Below are positions 1 through 9,122 of a stretch of DNA of 64,000 bases, in pieces. The first letter of the stretch is position 1. Every line of letters begins with the position of its first letter. The notes below the pieces were generated by a model that saw only the letters and a list, made by a program, of their open reading frames with translations, did no database searches and had not been told where the DNA came from. The stretch lies in assembly GCF_024758505.1 (NCBI RefSeq), contig NZ_CP077970.1:3224001-3288000 (forward strand), written 5' to 3'. The DNA comes from Bradyrhizobium arachidis (GTDB taxonomy: Bacteria; Pseudomonadota; Alphaproteobacteria; Rhizobiales; Xanthobacteraceae). The translations under genes and the position numbers were made by a program.

Positions 1-189
1 CTCGGTCTGCCGCGGGTTGAAGCCGGGGTTATTCGCCTGTTGCGCGAGCGTTTGCGGAATTCCCGGAATCATCGATGCGAGGGCGGCTAGAGCGGTAATA
101 AAAAACCGCCATCGGACCCCCGAGACGGGTCGTGCTCCGTAGTTCAACGGAGGGCGTCGCCGGGTCCGATAAGGAACTGTTAGCCGCAT
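1..189 (-). CDS. Exported protein, N-terminal part only (left edge)
   Basis: The reading frame is open from an ATG at 189 to the window edge (63 codons), so only the N-terminus is visible. It begins with an arginine-rich segment, then a hydrophobic run (FFITALAALASMMPG) and a likely cleavage region ending in LAQQ, which reads as a signal peptide with a long n-region. The next residues are NNPGFNPRQTE. It is divergent from the FecR-domain gene. A TpsB/ShlB-type outer-membrane transporter is a guess from this kind of start and from FecR context; nothing visible proves it. Confidence 0.5.
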   Translation of the reverse strand, partial: MRLTVPYRTRRRPPLNYGARPVSGVRWRFFITALAALASMIPGIPQTLAQQANNPGFNPRQTE

Positions 190-338
190 GATTTTTCATA
201 GGTTTTTATGGTCAATGATTGGTTAATGCGGCCGTCCACCCTGTCGGGGTTCCAGCTAATTCTATCTTGAAACATTTCCGGTAAGCCTCGCTGCCAGATG
301 CAAGCGGCCTGAGGATCATCATGCTTGGCGGAGATGGA

Positions 339-1532
339 ATGCGGCGCACCTTGATGGCCGCGTTGGTGCTGGGAATGGGCTCGAGCGCCTTCGCTGCGGA
401 AGGCGGCGTCTGGTCGGTCAGCAAGGCGTCCGGCGACGTCTGGATCGCAACCGATGGCGCACAACAGGTCTCGCTCAAGCAGGAGGAGGCGCTGAAGCCC
501 GGCGATACCATTCGCACCGGACGCAACGGACGCGTGCTGCTGGTTCGGGGTGAGGAGACGCTCCTGATCTCGCCGAACTCGGTGGTCGGACTGCCTGCCG
601 AGACGAAGGACGGTCTCTCGACCACGATCGTGCAGCAAGCAGGTTCGATCCTGCTCGAGGTCGAAAAGCGCAACGTCAAGCATTTCGAGGTCGAGACGCC
701 CTACCTTGCCGCCGTCGTCAAGGGAACGCAGTTCAGCGTGACCGTGAGTGCCGGGAGCACCAAGGTCGGCGTAGTCCGCGGCCAGGTCGAAGTGTCTGAT
801 TTCAAGACTGGACAGATTGCCCAGGTGATGCCGGGCCAGTCTGCGACGGCATTCGAGCACGGCAAGCCGGGGCTGAGCCTGAGTGGTGCCGGCACGTTCA
901 ATCCGATCGAACAGGGCAAGCCGCGCGCCTCGACGATCGAGCGGGTCCCAGTGCCGAAGTCCGGCCTGACGGCGCCGCGCAATGCAGCCACCGGACGTGC
1001 GATCCATGCGCTCGCTGCGACCGACAAGGGAAGCAAGGCGACCGGTTCGCCCTCGCGCCCGCAACATGCGTCCGGTGCGCCTTCGCCGAAGTCCGGCGTG
1101 GTGCGCATCTCGGGCGCGCTCGGCGAGGTCAAGCTGAACATCCACAAGGCGACGCATGGGCTCGCCCATGGTGCCGTCACATCGATCTCGACCAGAAGCG
1201 CTTCCAATACATCCAGTACGGACACCGTCTGGAGCGACACGAAAAGCAACACGACGAATGCCTCCAACAGCACCGGGCAGACCGCAGTCAGCTTGAGCAG
1301 CAGTTCGGCGACGAGCAGCACCAGCAGCAGTTCGAGTTCGTCCGGCGGGACGGCGACTGTCGCAACATCGGCAGGTTCGTCGAGCGATGCCTCCGGCGGG
1401 AGCTCCGGCAACGGAAACGGTAACAGCGGCACCACCGGGAACGGCAGGGGCAACAACGGCAACGGCAATGGGAATGGCGGCGGTAACGGCAGCAATGGCA
1501 ACGGCCACGCCTATGGCCGCGGCAGGCACTAG
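339..1532 (+). CDS. FecR-domain periplasmic protein with Ser/Gly/Asn-rich tail
   Basis: The ATG at 339 is preferred over the one at 321 because GGAG lies just upstream and the protein then opens with a clean signal peptide (MRRTLMAALVLGMGSSAFA). Residues about 25-160 form a FecR/LysM-like beta-rich domain with the typical run IRTGRNGRVLLVRGEETLLI and later AAVVKGTQFSVTV. FecR domains of this kind are usually periplasmic and often sit beside large exported proteins or CHASE2 signalling proteins. The last 120 residues are low complexity: a Ser/Thr-rich stretch followed by GNGN repeats ending in HAYGRGRH, probably disordered. The CHASE2 gene follows 47 bases later, so the two are probably co-transcribed and may act as sensor partner and enzyme. 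Confidence 0.85.
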   Translation: MRRTLMAALVLGMGSSAFAAEGGVWSVSKASGDVWIATDGAQQVSLKQEEALKPGDTIRTGRNGRVLLVRGEETLLISPNSVVGLPAETKDGLSTTIVQQAGSILLEVEKRNVKHFEVETPYLAAVVKGTQFSVTVSAGSTKVGVVRGQVEVSDFKTGQIAQVMPGQSATAFEHGKPGLSLSGAGTFNPIEQGKPRASTIERVPVPKSGLTAPRNAATGRAIHALAATDKGSKATGSPSRPQHASGAPSPKSGVVRISGALGEVKLNIHKATHGLAHGAVTSISTRSASNTSSTDTVWSDTKSNTTNASNSTGQTAVSLSSSSATSSTSSSSSSSGGTATVATSAGSSSDASGGSSGNGNGNSGTTGNGRGNNGNGNGNGGGNGSNGNGHAYGRGRH

Positions 1533-1579
1533 CTGCTGACATCCCGCCTAACGACCAGGGGAGTGCATCACGTCACACC

Positions 1580-4339
1580 GTGATGCGCAGGGGGACCAAG
1601 GTGAAACGTTATCGGCCGCATATTCTGGTGGTGACCGCGCTTGCAATCGTGCTGTCGACGGGATGGCACGGGGCGCTCCGCAGCGCGCTCACCGACCTGC
1701 GGTTCGCCTGGCAATCGCGCGAGGCGAGCGGCAGCATCGTCGTCGTTGCAATCGACGCTCCTTCGATCGATCGGATCGGTGTATGGCCTTGGCCGCGTCA
1801 CCTGCACGCCCAGATGCTCCGCAAGCTCGAGAGTGCCGGGGTCCAGGATGTTGCCTTTGACGTTGATTTCAGTACGCCGTCCGAGGCTGCGTCCGATGCC
1901 GCCTTCGTGAAGGCGTTGCAGGAAGCGGGCGGCTCGACGATCCTGCCGTCCTTCAAGCAGCCGTCGCCGAACGGCGGTGGCCTTCACATCAACCGGCCGC
2001 TCAAGCAATTCAGCGATGAGTCCTGGGCGGCGGTCGTCAATGTCGCGATCGAGCCAGACGGGCTCGTGAGGCGCTATCCTCTCGGCGACAAGCTGGACGG
2101 CACCTTCCTGCTGTCGATGGCCGCGGTCCTCGCCGGACGGGCCCAGCACGGCCCGCCGTTCCTGATCGACTACAGCATCCGCGCAGCTTCGATTCCGCGC
2201 GTCTCCTATGCCGATGTGCTGCGCGGCGACGCGGCAGCCCTGGCCCGGCTCAAGGACAAGAAGGTCATCGTCGGCGCGACCGCACTCGAGCTCGGTGATC
2301 GCTTCAGTGTCCCGAACGGCGTCGTCGTGTCGGGGCCCGTGCTTCAGGCGCTGGCCACGGAATCGATCCTGCAACGGCGGACGCTGCACTGGACGTCCGA
2401 CGCCGGCATGGCGATCGGCATTGCCATTCTCTCGCTGCTGATGTTGGTCTCGTGGCGTCGCCTCGCTCCCGGCGTCCGGGTTGTGATCCTCGTTGCATCA
2501 GCCGCCGTCGTGGAGCTCGCCGCCGTACTGGTGCAGACGAATTGGCCGCTCGTCATCGACACCTCGCTGTTCCATATCGCCGTCGTCGCCTATCTCACCG
2601 CGATCGCACTTGACGAGATCGACTTCCGGAGCCTGCTCGGTCGCATCGCCGAAAGCCGTTTCCACCGCATCGCGATGTCGCTGGGAGATGGTCTCGTCTG
2701 CACAGACGAGAACCATATGATCACCGTGTGGAATCCCGGTGCGAGCGCGATCTTCGGCTATATGCCGGCGGAAATGATCGGCCGCCCCTTCGAAGCGCTG
2801 TGCGCCGCTCCGACCGATCGACGCGCCAAGGCCTTTTCGATGCGCGATGCCGCGCGTCAGGCGTTGCTGGTTCCGGGCGGGGCCGTCGTTGTCGAGTTCG
2901 AGGGACGCCGCAAGAATGGCGAGACGTTCCCGGTCGAGGCGAGCTTCTCAGGCTGGCAGGGCACCGAAGGATTCCAGTATGGCGCGATTCTGCGCGACAT
3001 CTCGGTGCGAAAGCGTGAAGCCGCACGCGTCAAATACCTCGCCGAATATGATTCCCTGACCGGCCTCGCCAACCGCAACACGCTGCATTCCGGCCTCGTC
3101 GGTCTGATCGCGGGGGCGGAGTTGAAGTCGCACGAGGTCGCGCTCCTGGTGCTCGGGCTCGATGGCTTCCAGCAGATCAACGACATGCTCGGGCACGCGG
3201 CGGGCGACCTCGTGCTGCAGGCCGTCGCGGAACGCCTGCGCAAGACGGTTGATGACAAGGTCGTGGTTGCGCGGCTCAGCGGCGACGAGTTTGCGATCGC
3301 CTTCGACTGCAGCGAGATGGATGAAGGCGTCGCGGAGTTTGCCGATCGCGTCACACGAGCGTTCGAGTTGCCGCTCGTGGCCGGCACGCGCCAGCACCGT
3401 GTCAGGATCAGCATCGGGGTCGCCGTGTATCCGGACGGTGGCGCAACGGCCGAAGACCTTCTAGGCAACGGGCATCTTGCGCTGTGCCGGGCAAAGGCGA
3501 TCCGTCGCGGCAGCCATGTCATCTTCGAGAGCACCATCAGGCAGGAACTGGAGAACCGTCTGACGCTGGAGAGCGAACTCGCGCACGCCGCCGACCGCAG
3601 CGAGTTCGAGCTGTTCTTTCAGCCGCAGGTTCACCTCGTCGACGGCGCCTTGATGGGCGCCGAAGCGCTGATCCGCTGGCGTCATCCCGTGCGCGGCTAC
3701 GTGTCACCCGGGGAGTTCATGCCGGTCGTCAATACCTCCGCTCTGTCCGAGCGGATCGCCAACTGGGTGATGGAAACCGCGTGCCGGCAGGCGCGCAGCT
3801 GGGAACTCGCGGGCCATAGCGTCCGCGTGGCGATCAACCTCTCGCCGTCGCAATTGCATTCCGGCGACCTTGCGCATGCGGTCTCGGAGCTGCTCAAGGC
3901 GACGGGATTGTCCCCTGGGTTGCTGGAGCTGGAGGTCACCGAGGACATCCTGCTGCTAGATGAGGAACGCGTGCTCGACATGTTCAAGCGCATTCAGCAG
4001 CTAGGCGTCCGCATCCTGTTCGATGATTTCGGCACGGGCTACGCGAGCCTCAGCTATCTGAAGAAGTTTCCACTGGACGGCCTCAAGATCGACAGGTCGT
4101 TCGTGTTCGATCTGCTTACGGATTCCGACGATGCTGCGATCGTCAGTTCGACCGTCGGTTTGAGCAAGCAACTCGGCCTGTCCGTCATTGCCGAGGGCAT
4201 CGAGAACCGCGCCACTGCCGACTTCCTGGTCAGCATTGGCTGCGAGGAAGGGCAGGGCTATTTCTTCGGCCGTCCGATGCCGGCTGACGCGTTCGAGCGG
4301 CAGTTCCTGGCAGCACCGGCGATCCTCGAGACCGCTTGA
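1580..4339 (+). CDS. CHASE2-PAS-GGDEF-EAL cyclic-di-GMP enzyme
   Basis: This 919-residue membrane sensor has a first transmembrane segment near residues 14-30, a periplasmic CHASE2 domain (about 35-265), two to three transmembrane segments (275-345), a PAS domain (355-470), GGDEF (485-645) and EAL (665-905). The GGDEF signature reads SGDEF near residue 568, a variant that can still be active. The EAL half looks catalytically complete: EALIRW, DDFGTGYASL and LKIDRSF are all present, followed by VIAEGIEN. It probably hydrolyses c-di-GMP and may also make it. The start is GTG at 1580; ATG at 1583 or a GTG at 1601 behind GGGGACCAAG are alternatives. Placement after a FecR gene suggests the periplasmic domain senses an envelope state. 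Confidence 0.9.
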   Translation: MMRRGTKVKRYRPHILVVTALAIVLSTGWHGALRSALTDLRFAWQSREASGSIVVVAIDAPSIDRIGVWPWPRHLHAQMLRKLESAGVQDVAFDVDFSTPSEAASDAAFVKALQEAGGSTILPSFKQPSPNGGGLHINRPLKQFSDESWAAVVNVAIEPDGLVRRYPLGDKLDGTFLLSMAAVLAGRAQHGPPFLIDYSIRAASIPRVSYADVLRGDAAALARLKDKKVIVGATALELGDRFSVPNGVVVSGPVLQALATESILQRRTLHWTSDAGMAIGIAILSLLMLVSWRRLAPGVRVVILVASAAVVELAAVLVQTNWPLVIDTSLFHIAVVAYLTAIALDEIDFRSLLGRIAESRFHRIAMSLGDGLVCTDENHMITVWNPGASAIFGYMPAEMIGRPFEALCAAPTDRRAKAFSMRDAARQALLVPGGAVVVEFEGRRKNGETFPVEASFSGWQGTEGFQYGAILRDISVRKREAARVKYLAEYDSLTGLANRNTLHSGLVGLIAGAELKSHEVALLVLGLDGFQQINDMLGHAAGDLVLQAVAERLRKTVDDKVVVARLSGDEFAIAFDCSEMDEGVAEFADRVTRAFELPLVAGTRQHRVRISIGVAVYPDGGATAEDLLGNGHLALCRAKAIRRGSHVIFESTIRQELENRLTLESELAHAADRSEFELFFQPQVHLVDGALMGAEALIRWRHPVRGYVSPGEFMPVVNTSALSERIANWVMETACRQARSWELAGHSVRVAINLSPSQLHSGDLAHAVSELLKATGLSPGLLELEVTEDILLLDEERVLDMFKRIQQLGVRILFDDFGTGYASLSYLKKFPLDGLKIDRSFVFDLLTDSDDAAIVSSTVGLSKQLGLSVIAEGIENRATADFLVSIGCEEGQGYFFGRPMPADAFERQFLAAPAILETA

Positions 4340-4387
4340 AGACAAGCGCCGTCGAATCGCTATCATGCGCGGCGACGGACCGTCGCC

Positions 4388-5551
4388 GTGGGGCTGATCG
4401 AGATCGTGTCGCAGCAGCAACCGGAATCGCGCAATGCTTCCCCTCCGCAGAAGGGGTATCGTGACCTGCGACTGGACGCCTGCCGTGGTCTGGCGCTCTG
4501 GTTCATCTTCATCGACCACATTCCCGACAACGCGCTGGCATGGCTGACGCTGCGCAATTACGGGTTCAGCGATACCTCCGAAGTGTTCGTCTTCGTATCA
4601 GGTTACACCTGCATGCTCGCCTATGGCGGCGCGCTGGAGGAACAGGGCTGGCTGACCGTCGTAACGCGCGCGCTGCGGCGAAGCTTGGAAATTTATTGCG
4701 CGTTTCTCCTGCTGCTTGTCGCCTATGTTGCCGTGGTATGGCTCGTCGGCGGCGGCGAACGCTTTGTCGACGAAACCAATACGGGCGTCTTCTTCAAGAA
4801 TCCGGGCGAGGCCGTCGTTCGAGCCCTCTTGCTCCAATATGCCCCCGTCAATACCGACATCCTGCCGACCTTCGTCCTGCTGCATCTCGCATTCCCGGCG
4901 ATGTTGTGGCTTCTCCTGCGGATCCCTGTGGCGACGCTGGTTGCGTCGTTCCTGCTGTATCTGATGGTCCAGCTCCAGAGCTGGCACATGCCCGCCTGGC
5001 CGAGCGGAGAGCTGTATTTCAACCCATTTGCCTTCCAGCTCTTGTTCGTGTTCGGCGCCTGGTATGCGGGTGGGGGCGCCTATCTGATCCGGCCGCTGGT
5101 GGAGTCGCGTGCGACGTTGATTGCGGCGATGCTGTATCTCGCCTTCAGCCTGATCATCGCCCTGAGCTGGCAGTTCGACGCTTTGAATGTTCTGATACCG
5201 GATGGCGTCGCGAAGCTGATCTATCCAATCTACAAGAGTCATCTGGCGCCTGTCCGCCTGCTGCATTTCCTGGCACTGGCGGTGGTCGTTTCGCGTCTGA
5301 CGCCACCGGATTTGCACGGACCCGTGCGCCCGTTTGCGATCGCGATGATCCGCTGCGGCGAGAATTCGCTGCCGATGTATTGCATCGGTGTCCTGCTGTC
5401 CTTCCTCGGACTGATCGTGCTGACCAACGTGTCCGGCAACCTGATGGTCCAGGTCGCGGTGAGTGTGATCGGGATCGCGATCATGGTGCTCGCTGCCACG
5501 ATCGCTACCTGGGAGGCCCAACTCGATCGGCGGGGACCAAAACTGTTCTGA
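4388..5551 (+). CDS. OpgC-family membrane acyltransferase-like protein
   Basis: A polytopic inner-membrane protein of 387 residues with about ten hydrophobic segments. The N-terminal block RLDACRGLALWFIFIDHIP followed by FSDTSEVFVFVSGY is characteristic of the OpgC family, which succinylates periplasmic glucans and is related to acyltransferase 3 proteins. Start is GTG at 4388, 48 bases after the c-di-GMP enzyme, on the same strand. No glucan synthase gene is visible, so the acceptor is unknown. Family assignment is firm; substrate is inference. Confidence 0.85.
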   Translation: MGLIEIVSQQQPESRNASPPQKGYRDLRLDACRGLALWFIFIDHIPDNALAWLTLRNYGFSDTSEVFVFVSGYTCMLAYGGALEEQGWLTVVTRALRRSLEIYCAFLLLLVAYVAVVWLVGGGERFVDETNTGVFFKNPGEAVVRALLLQYAPVNTDILPTFVLLHLAFPAMLWLLLRIPVATLVASFLLYLMVQLQSWHMPAWPSGELYFNPFAFQLLFVFGAWYAGGGAYLIRPLVESRATLIAAMLYLAFSLIIALSWQFDALNVLIPDGVAKLIYPIYKSHLAPVRLLHFLALAVVVSRLTPPDLHGPVRPFAIAMIRCGENSLPMYCIGVLLSFLGLIVLTNVSGNLMVQVAVSVIGIAIMVLAATIATWEAQLDRRGPKLF

Positions 5552-5589
5552 TCGCTAAGGTGCGAGGAGTCAGGTAACGCGGACCTGAG

Positions 5590-5652
5590 TGATTATTTCG
5601 GAAAACCGCTGCGCACTTTGCGCTAACGGGGCGGGTCCGGATCATGCTCTAG
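5590..5652 (+). repeat. Partial copy of a dispersed intergenic repeat
   Basis: The segment carries GGAAAACCGCTGCGCACTTT and ends in CCGGATCATGCTCTAG, matching the right half of the fuller copy at 43693-43822 and the inverted copy at 55914-56041. It overlaps the 3' end of the small minus-strand gene next to it by a few bases. Confidence 0.7.
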
Positions 5653-5909
5653 CGCCGTCGCGCGACGGCAACGCCGAACAGGAAGGCCACGAACAGGCTC
5701 GCCAGCGGCGCCTCGCGCGTGATCGCGGCGATGGTGGACAGCGGCCTGCCGGGTCTGCGTGCCTCCTCGATGGCCGCCGTCAGGCGGTCGACCGCGGCGC
5801 GCAGTCCGCCCGCGACCTCGCCCACGGTCCGGGACACATCGGTTGCGGCATCGACGGCCCGCTCGGCCACGCCGGGCTGGGGATTTGCTTGCGGTATTTC
5901 CGTGCTCAA
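5649..5909 (-). CDS. Small DUF883-like membrane-associated protein
   Basis: An 86-residue protein with a helical, charged first half (VDAATDVSRTVGEVAGGLRA, then LTAAIEEARRPGRP) and a C-terminal hydrophobic helix ending in FGVAVARRR. That layout is like DUF883/ElaB-type small stress proteins anchored by a C-terminal helix. The start codon is TTG, supported by GGAGG six bases upstream. It stands alone, divergent from arginase. Function is not known. Confidence 0.7.
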   Translation of the reverse strand: MSTEIPQANPQPGVAERAVDAATDVSRTVGEVAGGLRAAVDRLTAAIEEARRPGRPLSTIAAITREAPLASLFVAFLFGVAVARRR

Positions 5910-5952
5910 GGAAGGCCTCCGCTGCGCGCGATACGTTTTTCCAAGGCCGGCA

Positions 5953-6040
5953 CCTTTGGCTATCCGCGCGAGCGCTCGTTTTGAACAGCGGGTCGAAAGA
6001 CCTTTGGCTATCCGCGACAGGCGCCGTAATGAACGGCGGG
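5953..6040. repeat. Imperfect tandem duplication, period 48
   Basis: Two copies of a roughly 40-base unit start at 5953 and 6001. Both open with CCTTTGGCTATCCGCG and end in a GAACNGCGGG-type block. It lies in the non-coding leader between the small minus-strand gene and arginase. Confidence 0.7.
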
Positions 6041-6141
6041 TGCTGGCCCTGCAACAGGAATGCGCCGCGGGGGATTTTGTTCCCGTTGCGGCGAGCGCCT
6101 ATCCGTGAAACGCCGGATGCGAATCTCTGTTAGGCTCATAC

Positions 6142-6160
6142 ATCAAGGTTCGACCTTGAT
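6142..6160. promoter_or_regulatory. Perfect palindrome ahead of arginase
   Basis: ATCAAGGT-TCG-ACCTTGAT is an 8-base perfect inverted repeat with a 3-base spacer, ending 16 bases before the chosen arginase start. It could be an operator for an arginine or ornithine-responsive regulator, or an RNA hairpin just ahead of the ribosome site. Confidence 0.5.
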
Positions 6161-6176
6161 CGCCGAGGAGATGGCC

Positions 6177-7154
6177 GTGACCGATCGCACGATATGGGAT
6201 CGTACCAGGCGTATCGCGCTGCTCGGCGCCCCCATCGATATGGGCGCCTCGCAGCGGGGCACGCTGATGGGGCCCGCGGCGCTCCGAACGGCGGGCCTTG
6301 CGACGCTGCTGGATTCGCTTGGTTTCGACGTGGACGAGTACGGCGACCTCTCCGTCGCCGAGATTGCCGACCTGACCGATACGCCGCCCGACAAGGCCAA
6401 CCACTACCGCGAGATCCAGCGCTGGACGCGGGCACTGAGCAGCCGCGGCTATGAGATCGCCAGGACCGGAGCGATCCCCATCTTTCTCGGTGGCGACCAC
6501 TCGCTGTCGATGGGCTCGGTCAACGCCATGGCGCGTCACTGGCAGGAGCGCGGTCGCAAGCTGTTCGTACTGTGGCTGGACGCGCATGCCGACTACAACA
6601 CGCCGGAGACCACGATCACGGCCAACATGCACGGCATGTCGGCCGCTTTCCTGTGCGGAGAGCCCGGGCTCGACGGCCTGCTTGGCGGTGAGCCGCGCGC
6701 CTCGATCGATCCGGGCCAGCTTGAGCTGTTCGGGACGCGCTCGATCGACAAGCTGGAAAAAGACTTGGTGCAGGCGCGCCGGATCAGGGTTGCCGACATG
6801 CGTCAGATGGACGAGTTCGGCGTCGGCGTGCTGATACGTCGCCTCATCGAGCGGGTGAAGGAGAACGACGGCGTGCTGCATGTCAGCTTCGACGTCGATT
6901 TCCTGGATCCCTGCGTTGCTCCGGGCGTCGGCACTACCGTACCGGGCGGGGCGACCTATCGCGAGGCGCACCTGATTATGGAGTTGCTGCACGATTCCGG
7001 TCTCGTCGGCTCCGTCGACATCGTCGAACTCAACCCCTTCCTGGACGAGCGCGGGCGTACCGCGCGCACCGCGGTCGAACTGATCGGCAGCCTGTTCGGT
7101 CAGCAGATCGTCGATCGGCCGACGCCAAGTAATGCGATCGGGGCGGGTGAGTAG
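6177..7154 (+). CDS. rocF: Arginase
   Basis: Hydrolyses L-arginine to ornithine and urea with a two-manganese centre; cytosolic. The metal motifs are all visible: GGDHS near residue 106, DAHAD near 135 with N-x-HGM after it, and SFDVDFLDP near 238. GTG at 6177 is chosen because the GAGGAG element ends six bases upstream; the ATG at 6171 touches that element and would be poorly spaced. The resulting 325 residues fit the family's usual length. The leader holds a perfect palindrome (6142-6160) that may regulate it. No urease or ornithine genes lie beside it. Confidence 0.92.
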   Translation: MTDRTIWDRTRRIALLGAPIDMGASQRGTLMGPAALRTAGLATLLDSLGFDVDEYGDLSVAEIADLTDTPPDKANHYREIQRWTRALSSRGYEIARTGAIPIFLGGDHSLSMGSVNAMARHWQERGRKLFVLWLDAHADYNTPETTITANMHGMSAAFLCGEPGLDGLLGGEPRASIDPGQLELFGTRSIDKLEKDLVQARRIRVADMRQMDEFGVGVLIRRLIERVKENDGVLHVSFDVDFLDPCVAPGVGTTVPGGATYREAHLIMELLHDSGLVGSVDIVELNPFLDERGRTARTAVELIGSLFGQQIVDRPTPSNAIGAGE

Positions 7155-7241
7155 GGAACTCAGGCCAAACGACTCGGAACCAACGATGGGGAAGTTGAAT
7201 TAACCTGTGAGAGGAAACAGCACAGGTCGGCTCCCGTGACG

Positions 7242-7526
7242 ATGAACCGCGTCAGGAATTTCATTGGACTCGCAGAAGCGCTCCACCATCCCGGCGTGAT
7301 CGCGTTGATCGTGGCCGGCGTGACGATTGCGGTGATGCTGCTTGTCGACCACGGACCGTGGGCGAGAGCGAAGGTGCAGCCGGCCCACGTCGCGATGTAT
7401 CACACAACCGGCGAAGCGGCGCGGGCTGCGGGCGCAGCGGTGATTCCAACGGATCCGAAATCACCGATTGAGCCGGCACAGCCGGGGCCCAAGAGATCCC
7501 CGACCGTCAATCCCGTGACGCCGTAG
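7242..7526 (+). CDS. Small single-pass membrane protein
   Basis: About 94 residues: a short N-terminal region, one transmembrane helix (GVIALIVAGVTIAVMLLV) and a proline-rich, probably extracytoplasmic tail (PIEPAQPGPKRSPTVNP). An in-frame GTG six bases upstream is an alternative start; GAGG lies about 25 bases upstream, so the ribosome site is unclear. It follows arginase by 87 bases and is convergent with the enolase-superfamily gene. I do not recognise a family. Confidence 0.55.
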   Translation: MNRVRNFIGLAEALHHPGVIALIVAGVTIAVMLLVDHGPWARAKVQPAHVAMYHTTGEAARAAGAAVIPTDPKSPIEPAQPGPKRSPTVNPVTP

Positions 7527-7528
7527 CT

Positions 7529-8743
7529 CTAGCTCTTGCGGCCGTAGCTGAGCAGGCCGCCGGTCGTCTTCGGCGGATGCGCCCGAAGCGCGTCTTCGTT
7601 CGGCTCGGTGCCCCAGCCGGGCCGATCCGGAATGATCAGATGACCGTTCACGATCTCTGGCTCATGGGTGAAGAGCTCGCGGTCCCACGCCAGGCGATCG
7701 ATATCGATCTCCATGATCCGCAGGTTCGGCACCGCGGCGCAGAAATGCGCATTCATCATCGAGCAGAGATGGCCGTAGAAATTATGCGGGGCGACGTTGA
7801 CCTCGAAGGCCTCCGCGGCCGCGGCAATCTTCATCGACTGCCACACGCCGTTCCAGGGCGTGTCGATGATCGCGACGTCCATCGCCTGCTCGCGGAAATA
7901 GGGCAGGAATTCACGCAAGCCCAACAGTGTCTCGCAGGACGAGATCGGGTGTGGGCTTTGCCGTCTGATATAGCCGAGCGCCTCCGGATTGAAGCTGTCG
8001 ATTTCGACCCAGAACATCTCGAGGTCGGCGATGGTGCGCAGAATCTTCAGATAGCCTTCGGTCTTGGCGTTGAAGTTGCAGTCGAGCAGGATGTCGACAT
8101 TGGGGCCGGCGCCGTCGCGGATCGCTTCGAGATGCATGTGCAGGTCGCGCAGGATCTTGCGGTCGACATTGATCTCGGGCGCAAATGGCGAGCCGAAACC
8201 CGGGCGCCAGCCGGTCGGCTTGCCGTCGTCATAGGAGAAGATGTTGGTCTTGAGCGCGGTGAACTTCTTCTCGCGCACCTCGCGCCCCATCGCCTTGACG
8301 CCGTCGAGGTTTTCGATCGGTGGCCTGTACCAGGACGGGTGATTGATCCGCCAGGTCGCGCAATGCGACCAGTAGACCCGCACGCGGTCGCGGATCTTGC
8401 CGCCGAGGAGCTGGTAACAGGGCACGCCCAAGAGCTTGGCCTTGGCATCGAGCAGGGCGTTTTCGATCGCGCCGAGCGCCTGCGCCACCACGCCGCCGGC
8501 TGCGGGACGCGTCGCCGCGAACAGCTCGGCATGAATGCGCTCGTGCTGGAAGACGTTTTGGCCGACGACGCGGCTCGACAGGCGCTGGATCGCGGCGCCG
8601 ACGCCGGGCGAGCCAAAGCCCTCGTCGAATTCGCTCCAGCCGACGATGCCGTCTTCAGTCGTCAGCTTGACGAAATGGTAGTTTCGCCAGCCGGCGTCGC
8701 AGGCGAGGATCTCAACGCTTGTTGCTTTTGATGATTTGGTCAT
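7529..8743 (-). CDS. Enolase-superfamily (mandelate racemase/muconate lactonizing) enzyme
   Basis: A 404-residue sugar-acid dehydratase or racemase candidate. The barrel carries the three acidic metal ligands in order, in LLDCN (about 220), WVEID (244) and SCETL (269), and a conserved APHNFYG block near 317. A lysine in ALKTNIF is the likely N-terminal-side base. The ATG at 8743 is preceded by GGGAGC at good spacing, so the longer in-frame extension is not used. Members act on acid sugars such as galactarate, gluconate or fuconate, or on aromatic hydroxy acids; the sequence alone does not decide. It is monocistronic. Confidence 0.85.
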   Translation of the reverse strand: MTKSSKATSVEILACDAGWRNYHFVKLTTEDGIVGWSEFDEGFGSPGVGAAIQRLSSRVVGQNVFQHERIHAELFAATRPAAGGVVAQALGAIENALLDAKAKLLGVPCYQLLGGKIRDRVRVYWSHCATWRINHPSWYRPPIENLDGVKAMGREVREKKFTALKTNIFSYDDGKPTGWRPGFGSPFAPEINVDRKILRDLHMHLEAIRDGAGPNVDILLDCNFNAKTEGYLKILRTIADLEMFWVEIDSFNPEALGYIRRQSPHPISSCETLLGLREFLPYFREQAMDVAIIDTPWNGVWQSMKIAAAAEAFEVNVAPHNFYGHLCSMMNAHFCAAVPNLRIMEIDIDRLAWDRELFTHEPEIVNGHLIIPDRPGWGTEPNEDALRAHPPKTTGGLLSYGRKS

Positions 8744-8968
8744 GTCGCTCCCTGCTGGCCCGTTGAGCCTTCTTGGTTTTTGATCCGGCGGCGTGGCCGG
8801 TGGCAGACGGGGATACCCCTGGAACTTGTTAAGCCAACAGGGGACGCGCGTGAAGGCCCGGGCCGGTCGGGCAGACTTGAAAATCGGCACGATGTTTTCG
8901 CGGGATCGTCCCGAAATTGCGCCGGTCACTGACGTTTTTAGCCACAATCCGAACCGACCATCGATTCC

Positions 8969-9079
8969 ATGAAGTTTTTAGGCATGATTGCAGTTCTGGC
9001 GCTCCTGACGATGGGTGGGGCCGCCATTTCCGACCAGCTTCTGACGGCCGATCAGCTGACCGCGCACCGGGTGCAGTAG
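8969..9079 (+). CDS. 36-residue secreted or membrane peptide
   Basis: A very short frame beginning MKFLGMIAVLALLTMGGAA, a textbook signal-like hydrophobic helix, then ISDQLLTADQLTAHRVQ. There is no strong Shine-Dalgarno. Its codon choice and clear hydrophobic start suggest a real small gene of the kind common in rhizobia. Function unknown. Confidence 0.4.
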   Translation: MKFLGMIAVLALLTMGGAAISDQLLTADQLTAHRVQ

Positions 9080-9122
9080 GTGCGGTCCGCTTTGGGCGCT
9101 TTGTCTTTGGGGGATGACAGGG

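Noticed and set aside
180..1529. 449-codon minus-strand frame opposite the FecR gene
   Set aside because: Arg/Ala-rich low-complexity product that mirrors the repetitive FecR tail; the + strand frame has signal peptide and domain.
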